Shown one piece after another: positions 25,423 through 34,205 of a stretch of 56,143 nucleotides of DNA. The position numbers and the translations under genes are program-made. The notes under the pieces were generated by a model. The model saw only the letters and a program-made list of their open reading frames with translations, was not told where the DNA came from and ran no database searches. The stretch is from Lachnospiraceae bacterium. Lineage in GTDB: Bacteria > Bacillota > Clostridia > Lachnospirales > Lachnospiraceae. The stretch is from positions 1-56,143 of the forward strand of contig JAFTQM010000075.1 in NCBI GenBank assembly GCA_017462755.1. Reading direction: 5' to 3'. How positions within the stretch are numbered: position 1 is the stretch's first letter; the number at the start of each line of letters is the position of its first letter.

Positions 25423-26853
25423 CTACTGACCCTTTACCAAATTTAACAATGCCATGTATTTTTCCCGACGCACAATGGTCTGTCCCTCCAAGGCTTGTAC
25501 CTCTAGCAGCAATTCTTTGGTTTCCTCCATGCTCAGTTCCTCGACACCAACCTCCATTGCGGCTACAATGCGAAACGCCACACTCAGCAGCTGCACCAGC
25601 TCTTCTTTCTTTTCGGATAAATTCCGCAAATCTTCTTCATATACCAGCTGTTCCAATTCGCCCTCCGAAAGCTGTTCGGTCAAGCGGTTGATAAAACGTG
25701 CTGCTACGATACCTCCATCGGAAAAGGCTGCAAATGCATCGACCAGTTCCCCGGCAGCCGATTCGCTCAAGCGCAATCTAGTATAATCTCCATCAAGATA
25801 CTTTTGTAATACCTCTTCCCGTATCAAAATCTCCGCCATATCGAGCACTGCCTTGGTGTCTGCCTCCAACGCTTCCAAGGTATCATAGCTTCTGTCCTCT
25901 AAAAACACATACCATAACTCCTGCTCATCCATCTGTCTTGAGGCACGCTTCAGCAAACGGTTCCCAAGATATACGATTTCTTCCGGCTTCAACAGCTCCG
26001 TATGATAACAAAACTCCGTCAGCTCCTCTATTGCATCAACATGCTCCTCCGAGATGGTTTCCGGCTCCCTTACACCTTCTGCAAGCACAACCACCTCCGG
26101 CATTTTTTTCAGCAGCTGCTCCATACTATCCGGAAAACTATAGCTGCTTGCTGCCGCCTCTGCACCGACTTCAACAGACTCTGCGGATACCTCGGAAAGC
26201 TCGGCATACAGCCAGCCGGTAAATGCCTCCATTCCTGTATAGCGATACAAGCCGGACAGCGGACTGGCATCATACAGCGTCAGAATCTCGAAATCCTCCG
26301 TCTCAATCAATTCATCAATCGTCACAAGCGTGTCATTCCGTTCAAGCAATCGGGATATCCCCGCAAACGGAAGCACAAGCAGCGCACTGAAGCAAATACC
26401 AAATACACCTCCTAACAGCACTCCTGCCCATTTGGCACCTTTCCCCGGCTGCTTTAGTCCCTTGCGCTTCAATCCCCAACGAACCATCCGATACAGGAAA
26501 TAGGTCACCACACAAGTCAGCAGCAGTAAAATAACAAAAACAAGCGGAGTGCAAAAAGAAAGCAACAGCGCCCCAAATGGCAACGCAAACACAACTGCTT
26601 CCTCTTCACAGCCCGCTTGATACAAGACATAATAACTAAGCTCTTTTATATTTTCAAATTCATAACCGCGCAGCTTTGCCAAATACAACAACAGCCAGCG
26701 TGTAACCCGTTCTGCAAGGCAGACAGCAACCGTAATCCCCGGCACCATCCACAACAAACGTACCGCCGAATATATCACACCTCTGCGATATCCCTTCCAC
26801 GCTTCAATTGCTATATAAATCAAAACTACAACCAATAATAATGTTCCCAGCAT
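25423..26853 (-). CDS. CvpA-like membrane protein
   Basis: A 476-residue protein. The first 190 residues hold four to five membrane helices with a CvpA-like start (IEAWKGYRRGVIYSAVRLLWMVPG). The rest (200-476) is a soluble, Glu/Leu-rich, probably helical domain (FEILTLYDASPLSGLYRYTG onward) that would face outside if topology is as expected. The start MLGTLLLVV is chosen because GGGGG lies 7 nt upstream; an earlier ATG has no binding site. First gene of the operon with the rhodanese lipoprotein and the giant surface protein. Confidence 0.7.
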   Translation of the reverse strand: MLGTLLLVVVLIYIAIEAWKGYRRGVIYSAVRLLWMVPGITVAVCLAERVTRWLLLYLAKLRGYEFENIKELSYYVLYQAGCEEEAVVFALPFGALLLSFCTPLVFVILLLLTCVVTYFLYRMVRWGLKRKGLKQPGKGAKWAGVLLGGVFGICFSALLVLPFAGISRLLERNDTLVTIDELIETEDFEILTLYDASPLSGLYRYTGMEAFTGWLYAELSEVSAESVEVGAEAAASSYSFPDSMEQLLKKMPEVVVLAEGVREPETISEEHVDAIEELTEFCYHTELLKPEEIVYLGNRLLKRASRQMDEQELWYVFLEDRSYDTLEALEADTKAVLDMAEILIREEVLQKYLDGDYTRLRLSESAAGELVDAFAAFSDGGIVAARFINRLTEQLSEGELEQLVYEEDLRNLSEKKEELVQLLSVAFRIVAAMEVGVEELSMEETKELLLEVQALEGQTIVRREKYMALLNLVKGQ

Positions 26854-26940
26854 TTCGTCGCCCCCTGTCATATACCACGCATCTTTTATGATGCCTTTAT
26901 TCAGTATATCCCAGATTGCGTTCTGCTTCAATATTTTTGT

Positions 26941-27792
26941 CTACACCCGGTCGTACACGCCATACAGATACTGCATTGCCTGAATTGCATTGTCCGGCAC
27001 GGTGTCCTCCATTGTCGCATGAATGTACGGCTTTTCTTTTTTCATGTAAGCCAAAATTGCTTCATAGTTCATCTCGCCGGTGCCCGGTGCGCATGCCTTC
27101 AAATCCTGCTCGCCCACAACAAAATCCTTCAAATGCACCATTGCGATTTCCTTGCCGAAGCACTCCAAGCTTTCCGCAAAGATTTCATCTCTCTGCTGAT
27201 AATTGGATTTATCCAACAGATTTACCGGGTCAAAAATGATTCTTAAGTTAGGCGAACCGATACGGTCTAACATCTGACGCGCACGCTTCGGGCTGTGAAT
27301 GATGTGACGTACCACCGGCTCGATTGCCAGTACCACACCAAGCTTTTCCGCATAACCCACTACGGTTTCCAGATTCTTCGACAGAATATCAAATGCCGCA
27401 TCACTCTTGCATTCCGGCACACTGCGATATTCCTTATTTGGCGCTCCGGTCTCCGTACCTACAACACCGCAGCCCAGCCAGGATGCAAAACGCAGCTGGG
27501 ACTCATACTGCAACAGATTGTGCTTTAATTCGTCTTCATCCGGGGTTGCCAGATTCAGATAACAGCCAAGTACCGCAATATCCACATGATTCTTTGCAAA
27601 TACCTCCTTCAGATGCATTGCAAAGCCCGGTGTCAGCGCACCGTCCGCTACCTTATATTCCTTAATCAGCTTCGCTAACGCAATGTGCGCACAGGCAAAA
27701 CCGTTTTCCTGCGCCATTGCTGCTCTCTCTTCAATGGTTCCCGGCTTCATGTCATGCATCCGGATACCGATTTTGATTCTTCCTGCGTCCAT
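26941..27792 (-). CDS. Sugar phosphate isomerase/epimerase (TIM barrel)
   Basis: A 283-residue xylose-isomerase-like TIM-barrel protein. Features include IKIGIRMHDM at the start, VVLAIEPVVRHIIHSP (Glu metal ligand and His), LRIIFDPVNLLD (Asp) and IAMVHLKDFVV (His-Lys-Asp). Family members interconvert keto-sugars or handle inosose-like substrates using a divalent metal. The start MDAGRIKIG follows GGAGG. It is the last gene of the galacturonate operon, so a uronate-related role is inferred, perhaps covering a step of the pathway not seen here (no uxaC is present). Confidence 0.82.
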   Translation of the reverse strand: MDAGRIKIGIRMHDMKPGTIEERAAMAQENGFACAHIALAKLIKEYKVADGALTPGFAMHLKEVFAKNHVDIAVLGCYLNLATPDEDELKHNLLQYESQLRFASWLGCGVVGTETGAPNKEYRSVPECKSDAAFDILSKNLETVVGYAEKLGVVLAIEPVVRHIIHSPKRARQMLDRIGSPNLRIIFDPVNLLDKSNYQQRDEIFAESLECFGKEIAMVHLKDFVVGEQDLKACAPGTGEMNYEAILAYMKKEKPYIHATMEDTVPDNAIQAMQYLYGVYDRV

Positions 27793-27863
27793 AATTTCCT
27801 CCATTCTGCACCGCCTGTGCTCACTCATACTGCGACACAACGCAACCCAGCCTGTACCGCACT

Positions 27864-29468
27864 CTAGCGTACCAGCTCATCTACGTTTTCAATCAGCTCT
27901 TTTTCGCCATCCTGACCGATGATTTCTACATTCTTCAATACCAGCTTTTTGATGTTCTTTGCAAACAAGCCCATCTTACAGCTTTTCCCTACGCCATCCA
28001 GCATCGCTGCATTTCCGCTGCGTGCATTTTCGGCAAAATCAATCTTGATGTTTTCCATGGAGAGCAGACCGATTTTACGCTCCGGCAGACCATAGAAAAA
28101 GCTTGCTGCAACATGGCAGTTATGGCATTCCATGTCCTTAAAAATCAATGCACGGATATCCGGGGTACGCTCATCGACCGGGAGCGCTTCCTTCGTCTGC
28201 ACATACTCACTGTGACCGTCGAAATCACAGAAATAGAAGCTGTTCATTACCAGAGGGGTCATAACCTCATCCATATGAATCCGCTCAAAAATAACATTCT
28301 CTACAATCGCATCCTGTCCGCGTCCGCGACGGGTTTTGATACGCAGACCACGGTCAGTATTGCGGAACATACAATCCTTTACCACCAGCTCCTTGACACC
28401 GCCTGCCATCTCACTACCGATGGTTACTGCACCGTGACCGTCCTCCATCAGACAGTTCCGGATGATGATACGCTCGGATGGTGTCTTGTAGGTCGAACCC
28501 GTATACAGCTTTCCGGATTTTACCGCGATACAATCATCACCTACCGAGAAATGAATACCGGCAATCAGCATATCCGTACAGGACTCCGGGTCCATACCAT
28601 CGGTATTCGGTGAATCTGCCGGATTGATTACCTCCAAATTGATAAACTGAATATGATTCGAGAAATACGGATGCAATACCCATGCCGGACTGTTCGTAAA
28701 GGTCACACCCTCTATCGTCACCTGACTGCACTGATGCAAGAACAGCATTCTCGGACGCCATGCACCACGCATTACCTTCGGGTCTACCCACCAATCGGAT
28801 GCCGCTCCGTTTCCGTTTACCACACCCTTACCATAAATCACAACATCCTCTACGCCAAAGCCGGTTACCAGCGCCGCATACATCGGCAACGGGTCACCTT
28901 CCCATGTACCGAGCAAAAATTCTTCCGATTCTGCGGTATTAAACGGCTTCTTTTTGGATATATCCGTGGTCTTTTCCACACCTGTCATCGGAACTGCTCC
29001 CGGCAGAACCGAAAAATCCTCTCTGTTCGGGCTTCCAAGCAGAGTAGCACCCTCTTGAAGCTCCATGCGCAAATGGCTCTTCAAAAAGATACTGGTAATC
29101 AGATAAGTACCTGCCGGCACCACTACTCTTCCAAACTTCGGGCATGCCATGATTGCCGTCTGAATCGCATGGGTATCATTATGTACACCATCACCCACCG
29201 CGCCAAACTCTCTGACATTCAGTACCAGTCTCTCGTTGTTGGTACGGAAGGTAAGGCTCTCGCTCTGTCCCTCTGCGCTCTCCACCGTCAATGTATACTC
29301 CGTATCCGGCTCCAAATCATACAGGGTGTTGATTACCTTATTGGTCTCCTGCGTTGACACACCATTTAACAATACCCGGTAACTGCTTCCGGTATGGTAC
29401 ATCGCGCCTTCCTCTTTTATTTCAAATGTAACGCTGCTCGCTGTTACAAGCATAACCTCGATATTCAT
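27864..29468 (-). CDS. Polygalacturonase-like glycoside hydrolase family 28
   Basis: A 534-residue GH28 enzyme. A fibronectin-III-like domain (about 1-78) precedes the beta-helix, which opens LNVREFGAVGDGVHNDTHAIQ. The four GH28 blocks are present: NTDGMDPE, VGDDCIAVKSG, GHGAVTIGSE and RGLRIKTRRGRG, giving the three catalytic Asp residues and the Arg-Lys pair. No signal peptide, so it probably acts inside the cell on imported oligogalacturonides. AGAGGG precedes the ATG. It lies between uxaA and the epimerase in one transcription unit. Confidence 0.92.
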   Translation of the reverse strand: MNIEVMLVTASSVTFEIKEEGAMYHTGSSYRVLLNGVSTQETNKVINTLYDLEPDTEYTLTVESAEGQSESLTFRTNNERLVLNVREFGAVGDGVHNDTHAIQTAIMACPKFGRVVVPAGTYLITSIFLKSHLRMELQEGATLLGSPNREDFSVLPGAVPMTGVEKTTDISKKKPFNTAESEEFLLGTWEGDPLPMYAALVTGFGVEDVVIYGKGVVNGNGAASDWWVDPKVMRGAWRPRMLFLHQCSQVTIEGVTFTNSPAWVLHPYFSNHIQFINLEVINPADSPNTDGMDPESCTDMLIAGIHFSVGDDCIAVKSGKLYTGSTYKTPSERIIIRNCLMEDGHGAVTIGSEMAGGVKELVVKDCMFRNTDRGLRIKTRRGRGQDAIVENVIFERIHMDEVMTPLVMNSFYFCDFDGHSEYVQTKEALPVDERTPDIRALIFKDMECHNCHVAASFFYGLPERKIGLLSMENIKIDFAENARSGNAAMLDGVGKSCKMGLFAKNIKKLVLKNVEIIGQDGEKELIENVDELVR

Positions 29469-29541
29469 GCTTTTCCCTCTTGCCTCCTCGCTTTGGTTAT
29501 TCGTAATAAAAAGTCATCTAAAACTATTTTCCCTATACCAC

Positions 29542-29579
29542 AATGCAACAACGCTACCTAAGGCAACGTTGTTGCATTT
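29542..29579. terminator. Hairpin between uxaA and the GH28 gene
   Basis: Arms of about 12 nt (AATGCAACAACG and CGTTGTTGCATTT) enclose ten nucleotides or so. On the minus strand no T-run follows, so it may protect the uxaA mRNA end or attenuate rather than stop transcription fully. Confidence 0.45.
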
Positions 29580-29604
29580 AAATTATACCTGTTCTTTTGA
29601 AAAA

Positions 29605-31089
29605 TTACAAGGTTACACCCTGCTTAAAGATAGCCATGTCATGATAGCCGTTTTCTTCGCTCTTTACCTTTTTGCCCGAAGCTACCTCAAGTACATAGCG
29701 GAAAAATTCTTCCTTCAGCTCTGCTAACTCTGCTTCGTCCGTCAGTACACCCGCATCGAAATCAATCCAGTTGGATTTCTTGCCTGCCAATGCAGAATTG
29801 CTGGAAATCTTGACGGTCGGTACCGGACTGGCAAACGGTGTACCGCGACCGGTTGTAAACAGAACAATCTGTGCGCCCGAAGCTGCCAGTGCCGTAGAAG
29901 CCACCAAATCATTGCCCGGTGCAGACAGCAGGTTCAGACCTGCGACCTTGACCTCCTCACCATAGGAAAGGACACCGCGTACCGGAGCATTACCGGATTT
30001 CTGCGTACATCCAAGCGACTTGTCCTCCAAGGTAGAGATACCGCCCTTTTTGTTTCCCGGAGAAGGATTTTCATAAATCGTCTGATTGTGACTGGTAAAA
30101 TAATTCTTGAAATCATTAATCAGACAAACCGTCTTATCAAACAATTCTTCGTTTGCACAACGGTTCATCAGAATTGTCTCGGCACCGAACATCTCCGGTA
30201 CCTCGGTCAATATCGTAGTACCGCCTGCCGCAATCAATGTATCCGAAAATGCACCAACCAGCGGATTTGCCGTAATACCCGACAGACCATCCGAACCGCC
30301 GCACTTCATACCGATAATCAGCTTATCTGCCGATACGGTCTCACGCTCTGCCTTAGCTGCCTGCTCTGCCAGCTCGCGAATCAGCTCCAGCGCGGTCTCT
30401 ACCTCGTCCTCCGCATCCTGCGATACCAGAAAACGTACCCGGCTCTCGTCATAATCTCCAAGATATTTCTTAATCTCATCAATATTGCTGTTTTCACAGC
30501 CCAGTCCCAGCACCAGCACACCACCGGCGTTTGGATGACGAATCAGATCTGCCAGCACTCTTCTGGTATTTTCCTGATCCTCTCCCATCTGGGAGCAGCC
30601 ATACGGATGACGGAATGCAATGATATCCTCGATGCTTCCGCTGATATACTTCTGCGCCTTCTTCTCAATCAGACCTGCCACATTGTTCACACAGCCAACG
30701 GTCGGAATAATCCAAATTTCGTTACGGACACCCACCTTACCGTCCGCACGCACAAAGCCCTGAAAGGTAGCCTGTCTCGGAGCAAGCTGTGCTTCCTCCA
30801 CCGGCTCGTAGGTATAGGTAAGCAAATCGCCCAGACCGGTCTTCAAATTGTGCGTATGAATCCACGCACCCTTTGCCACCGGTGCCTTCGTATATCCAAT
30901 CGGACTGCCGTATTTTACGACTGCACTTTTCTCTGCGATATCACAAAGTGCAAACTTGTGTCCGCGTGGAATATCCTCGCGCAGCTCTACGGTTTCCTCT
31001 GCCGAAATCCGTATACTCTGTCCGGCCTGCAAATCCACCAATGCCACTGCTACATTATCCAATTCATTAATCTTTATCGTATCACGCAT
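29605..31089 (-). CDS. uxaA: Altronate dehydratase
   Basis: A 494-residue enzyme with an N-terminal SAF-like UxaA domain (about 1-95, ending GLGDLLTYTYEPV) and the large galactarate/altronate dehydratase domain starting FVRADGKVGVRNEIWIIPTVGCVNN. Motifs HPYGCSQMGEDQENT and GMKCGGSDGLSGITANP are typical and contain the probable iron-binding residues. It dehydrates altronate to 2-keto-3-deoxygluconate. The start MRDTIKIN follows AGGAG. Downstream of uxaB after a 179-nt spacer with direct repeats. Confidence 0.93.
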   Translation of the reverse strand: MRDTIKINELDNVAVALVDLQAGQSIRISAEETVELREDIPRGHKFALCDIAEKSAVVKYGSPIGYTKAPVAKGAWIHTHNLKTGLGDLLTYTYEPVEEAQLAPRQATFQGFVRADGKVGVRNEIWIIPTVGCVNNVAGLIEKKAQKYISGSIEDIIAFRHPYGCSQMGEDQENTRRVLADLIRHPNAGGVLVLGLGCENSNIDEIKKYLGDYDESRVRFLVSQDAEDEVETALELIRELAEQAAKAERETVSADKLIIGMKCGGSDGLSGITANPLVGAFSDTLIAAGGTTILTEVPEMFGAETILMNRCANEELFDKTVCLINDFKNYFTSHNQTIYENPSPGNKKGGISTLEDKSLGCTQKSGNAPVRGVLSYGEEVKVAGLNLLSAPGNDLVASTALAASGAQIVLFTTGRGTPFASPVPTVKISSNSALAGKKSNWIDFDAGVLTDEAELAELKEEFFRYVLEVASGKKVKSEENGYHDMAIFKQGVTL

Positions 31090-31138
31090 GATGTTACTCC
31101 TATTCACGAGAAATTGTTACATCGTTCTAAGCTCTCTT

Positions 31139-31269
31139 GAAAGCACTTCTTTACTTCTCTCTATCGCGCCTGACTGACTGCGCCCCTCTGCTGTTTGTGC
31201 TTTTTACAAACGGCTATGTGAAAGCACTTCCTTGCTTCCTTCTGTCGCGCCTGGACGGTGCTTTCACAT
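31139..31269. repeat. Direct repeats and hairpin in the uxaB-uxaA spacer
   Basis: Two related 36-nt units (31139-31174 and 31220-31256) share GAAAGCACTTC, the CTTC runs and TCGCGCCTG. The second is enclosed by a perfect 12-bp inverted repeat, ATGTGAAAGCAC (31216-31227) and GTGCTTTCACAT (31258-31269), whose outer end coincides with the uxaB stop codon. The spacer has no reading frame of its own. Confidence 0.6.
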
Positions 31270-32726
31270 TACATTGCCTGCATCGCTGCACGCATACCGC
31301 TCTCGCGAATCTTCTCTACATGTGCAGCTACTGCCTCTGCTACACCCTCGCGCTTAGTCAAATCCTCACCAAAGAAATCTTCACGGCTAAGGAATGCATT
31401 TACCAGCTCTGCTGCCGGCTTTGCAGAATTTGCTGCAAAGAATTCTAACACTGCTGCATCATCCATAATCTTGTACTCTGCTCCGTCACGATGACCGATT
31501 AACGCACCCTCACGCAGCTCTTCGCCCTGATAGAATGCAATCAATGCAGCCAAAGAGAAGGTCAGACGCTTTGGCAGCTTGCCGAATTTCTCAATATATC
31601 CAAGGAAGCTTGGCATACAACGTGCTCTCCACTTCGATACGGAGTTCAACGAAATTGCCAGCAGGGAATGCTTAATAAACGGATTGTTGAAGCGGTCAAT
31701 TACTGCTCCTGCAAACTCCTCTAACTCTGCCTTTGGCAGGGAAAGGGTTGGAATTACCTCTTCAAAAATCGTATCATTCATATAGTTACGCACCAAATCA
31801 TCGCCCATCGAATCCAGTACGATATCGTGTCCCATCAGATAGGAAGCCAGTACGAAGGAGGTATGCGCACCATTTAAGATACGAACCTTTCTCTGCTTGT
31901 AAGGCTTCTGATTGTCGGTAAAGATAACCGGCAGACCTGCTGCATCGAGCGGAAGCTCATTCTTAATTTCCTTCTCGCTCTCGATTACCCAAAGTGCAAA
32001 TGGCTCTCCGGTAACGATGAGATTGTCCTGATAGCCGAAGCTCTCGCACATTGCTGCTGCCTCTTCTCTCGGATAACCGGTTACGATACGGTCTACCAAG
32101 GTACTACAGAATACACATGCCTCATCCATCCACTTTACGAACTCTGCTTCCAATCCCCAGAGTGCTGCCAGCTTATGTACGCACTCCTTCAAATGGATAC
32201 CGTTGTCATCAATCAGCTCTACCGGAAGAATGATAAGACCCTTGCTCAAATCTCCGTTAAAATGCTTGTATCTCTCATATAAGAAGCCGGTCAGCTTACC
32301 CGGATAGGTCTTCTGTGGCTTTAACTCAAACTTATCCGTTTCATCATATACAATACCTGCCTCGGTCGTATTGGATACAATAAAGCGCAGGCTGTCTAGA
32401 CGCGCATATGCAATGTACTTGTCGTACTCCTCATAAGCATCCACCGCATCCGATACACTGGTAATCACGCGGTTCTGTACGGTCTTTTCTCCGTTTACGA
32501 GACCACGCAGCGATACCGTGTACTGACATTCCTGATCATGAAACATCTTCAGGTTGCCGAACTCAATCGGCTTTACCAGTACGATACTGCCGTCGAACAT
32601 ACCCTTTTCGTTGGCAATATCAATCATATAATCCACAAAACCACGAAGGAAATTTCCTTCTCCAAACTGTAATACCTTTACCTCGCGCTCCTTTGCGCCT
32701 GCCATTTTCTTGTTCAGAAGTTCCAT
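31269..32726 (-). CDS. uxaB: Tagaturonate reductase
   Basis: A 485-residue mannitol-dehydrogenase-family enzyme. The N-terminal NAD-binding region is VLQFGEGNFLRGFVDYMIDIA, and the C-terminal catalytic segment KHSLLAISLNSVSKWRARCMPSF supplies the conserved Lys, Asn and Arg. It reduces tagaturonate to altronate, using NADH, in the isomerase route of galacturonate breakdown. GGAGG precedes the ATG. First gene after the operon promoter; UxaC, which would supply tagaturonate, is not in the window. Fructuronate reductase (UxuB) is the main alternative, but pairing with uxaA and GH28 favours UxaB. Confidence 0.9.
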   Translation of the reverse strand: MELLNKKMAGAKEREVKVLQFGEGNFLRGFVDYMIDIANEKGMFDGSIVLVKPIEFGNLKMFHDQECQYTVSLRGLVNGEKTVQNRVITSVSDAVDAYEEYDKYIAYARLDSLRFIVSNTTEAGIVYDETDKFELKPQKTYPGKLTGFLYERYKHFNGDLSKGLIILPVELIDDNGIHLKECVHKLAALWGLEAEFVKWMDEACVFCSTLVDRIVTGYPREEAAAMCESFGYQDNLIVTGEPFALWVIESEKEIKNELPLDAAGLPVIFTDNQKPYKQRKVRILNGAHTSFVLASYLMGHDIVLDSMGDDLVRNYMNDTIFEEVIPTLSLPKAELEEFAGAVIDRFNNPFIKHSLLAISLNSVSKWRARCMPSFLGYIEKFGKLPKRLTFSLAALIAFYQGEELREGALIGHRDGAEYKIMDDAAVLEFFAANSAKPAAELVNAFLSREDFFGEDLTKREGVAEAVAAHVEKIRESGMRAAMQAM

Positions 32727-32739
32727 TTTTATCCTCCAT

Positions 32740-32885
32740 TCCGAGAACGTTTTGGTTCGAGGAACGCACCGAGAATTTCAGATTCTCGGCTGCGATAAAA
32801 GCTTATTTGTGACGTTCTCGGCACAAATAGCCGTGTGAAAAATCTAAGAACCTTTGGTTCTTTGCATCAGCATGATTTTTCACGC
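32740..32885. repeat. Cluster of nested hairpins in the uxa operon leader
   Basis: Several perfect stems lie between the promoter and uxaB: GTGAAAAATC (32835-32844) with GATTTTTCAC (32874-32883), an inner AAGAACC...GGTTCTT, CCGAGAAT...ATTCTCGG near 32769-32789, and CACAAAT/ATTTGTG segments. The arrangement (a GTGAAA-stem followed by an AGCCG/ATTTGTG stem) resembles the uxaB-uxaA spacer. The 440-nt gap to the mraY-like gene otherwise holds the promoter/operator and nothing coding. Confidence 0.5.
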
Positions 32886-32982
32886 TCCCTTCATTTCTGC
32901 GCTGTTCTGGATTATTATCGTCCGCATTCTGTGGCACAGCGCTGCCCCGGAATCGGTTCTTTCACCATCCACCCACTCTTTA

Positions 32983-33030
32983 ATGTAAGTGCTTACATAT
33001 AATTCTACATTTATTTTCTGCCTTTGTCAA
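32983..33030 (-). promoter_or_regulatory. Promoter and LacI-type operator of the galacturonate operon
   Basis: On the minus strand TTGACA (33030-33025) and TAGAAT (33007-33002) are 17 nt apart. Directly over the predicted start lies ATGTAAGTGCTTACAT (32998-32983), a 16-bp inverted repeat of the TGTAAGCGCTTACA type bound by LacI-family repressors or CcpA. This position fits repression by blocking initiation. No LacI-family gene lies in the window. Confidence 0.8.
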
Positions 33031-33167
33031 TGTCGATTTTTCTAGTTTGCGGTCATATTTTGTAAGGGTTTACATTTTTGCTTTCGAAATTAAGATTCCT
33101 GCTATACTTTTTTAAATTTCTGTAGTAGAATAGACAACATAACATAGACAAATTGGGGAGGCTTTTT

Positions 33168-34130
33168 ATGCTATACTTACTCTTTGGCGATGCAGCCGCA
33201 AAGTGGATTGCGTTCTTCGGCTTGATACTCGCCTTTCTTATGACCTGCATCTTATTACAAACCCTGCAAAACATTCTGCCGCGGGACGGCGGCCGTGCTT
33301 TTGCCGTAAACGGAATCCTTTCCCAAGGAAAACCGCGCGGTGCAGGTATCGTTTTTATTTTAGTTTTTTGTCTCATGGCACTGCTTTGCGTACCAATTGA
33401 CCGCGAGCTGGTGATTTATCTGATTATGATTGTTGCTGCCATGCTAAGCGGCTACTTGGACGACAGCGCCAAGACCCCTTGGGGCGAATACAAAAAGGGC
33501 TTGATTGATTTAGTCATTGCCTTTGTATGTGCTTTTTCCTATGTCAATTTCAACGGCTCAGACCTGACAATTCTGCTGACCGGCACTACGGTTACTTTGC
33601 CGAAGGCAGTATATATCATCCTTGCCATGATATTAATCTGGGCATCCATCAATGTAACCAACTGCACCGACGGTGTGGACGGACTTTGCGGAAGCATCTC
33701 CATCGTCAGCTGCCTGTCCTTTTTTCTGGTATTTACCCAGCTCTTGGATAATGCAACCTACGGTCAGCTGTCTTTGATGATGATTATCTGCCTGCTCGGT
33801 TATCTGTGGTTCAACGCTTCTCCGAGTAAGCTTTTGATGGGTGATGCCGGTTCCCGCGCACTCGGTCTGTTTGCTGCACTGTTATCGCTCAAGAGCGGTT
33901 CCCCGCTGCTTTTCCTGGTGTTCTGCATCGTCTTTCTTTTCGATGGCGGTCTGGGCTTAATCAAGGTTGCTTTGCTCCGCTTTTTGAAAATCAAGATATT
34001 AAAGAATACCCGGACTCCGCTGCACGACCATGCCAGAAAGAATGCAGGCTGGTCCGATACACAGACCGTATTCCGCTTCGTGATTATTCAGGCGGTTATT
34101 TCCAGCGCGTACCTGTATGTGGTGCTTTAA
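33168..34130 (+). CDS. MraY-like phospho-sugar transferase
   Basis: A 320-residue polytopic protein of the polyprenyl-phosphate N-acetylhexosamine-1-phosphate transferase family with about ten membrane helices. Family motifs: GYLDDSAKTPWGEYKK (Asp-Asp, Mg site), NCTDGVDGL, GDAGSRALG and TPLHDHARKNAGWSDTQ. The last corresponds to the MraY PLHHHFEKKGW motif, with HDH in place of HHH. MraY makes lipid I in peptidoglycan synthesis; here the gene is outside any mur/dcw cluster, so it may be a second copy or serve another glycan. GGGGAGG precedes the ATG. Confidence 0.82.
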   Translation: MLYLLFGDAAAKWIAFFGLILAFLMTCILLQTLQNILPRDGGRAFAVNGILSQGKPRGAGIVFILVFCLMALLCVPIDRELVIYLIMIVAAMLSGYLDDSAKTPWGEYKKGLIDLVIAFVCAFSYVNFNGSDLTILLTGTTVTLPKAVYIILAMILIWASINVTNCTDGVDGLCGSISIVSCLSFFLVFTQLLDNATYGQLSLMMIICLLGYLWFNASPSKLLMGDAGSRALGLFAALLSLKSGSPLLFLVFCIVFLFDGGLGLIKVALLRFLKIKILKNTRTPLHDHARKNAGWSDTQTVFRFVIIQAVISSAYLYVVL

Positions 34131-34205
34131 TTCCTGCCATCTTTCGCAGGTATTGCCGGTTTTCAAAAATAAACGATTACATTTCTTCGTTCTAAGGAGA
34201 AACGC

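Noticed and set aside
30088-31140. Plus-strand open frame of 350 codons opposite uxaA.
   Set aside because: Antisense shadow of a conserved enzyme; composition is Cys/His/Arg-rich noise.
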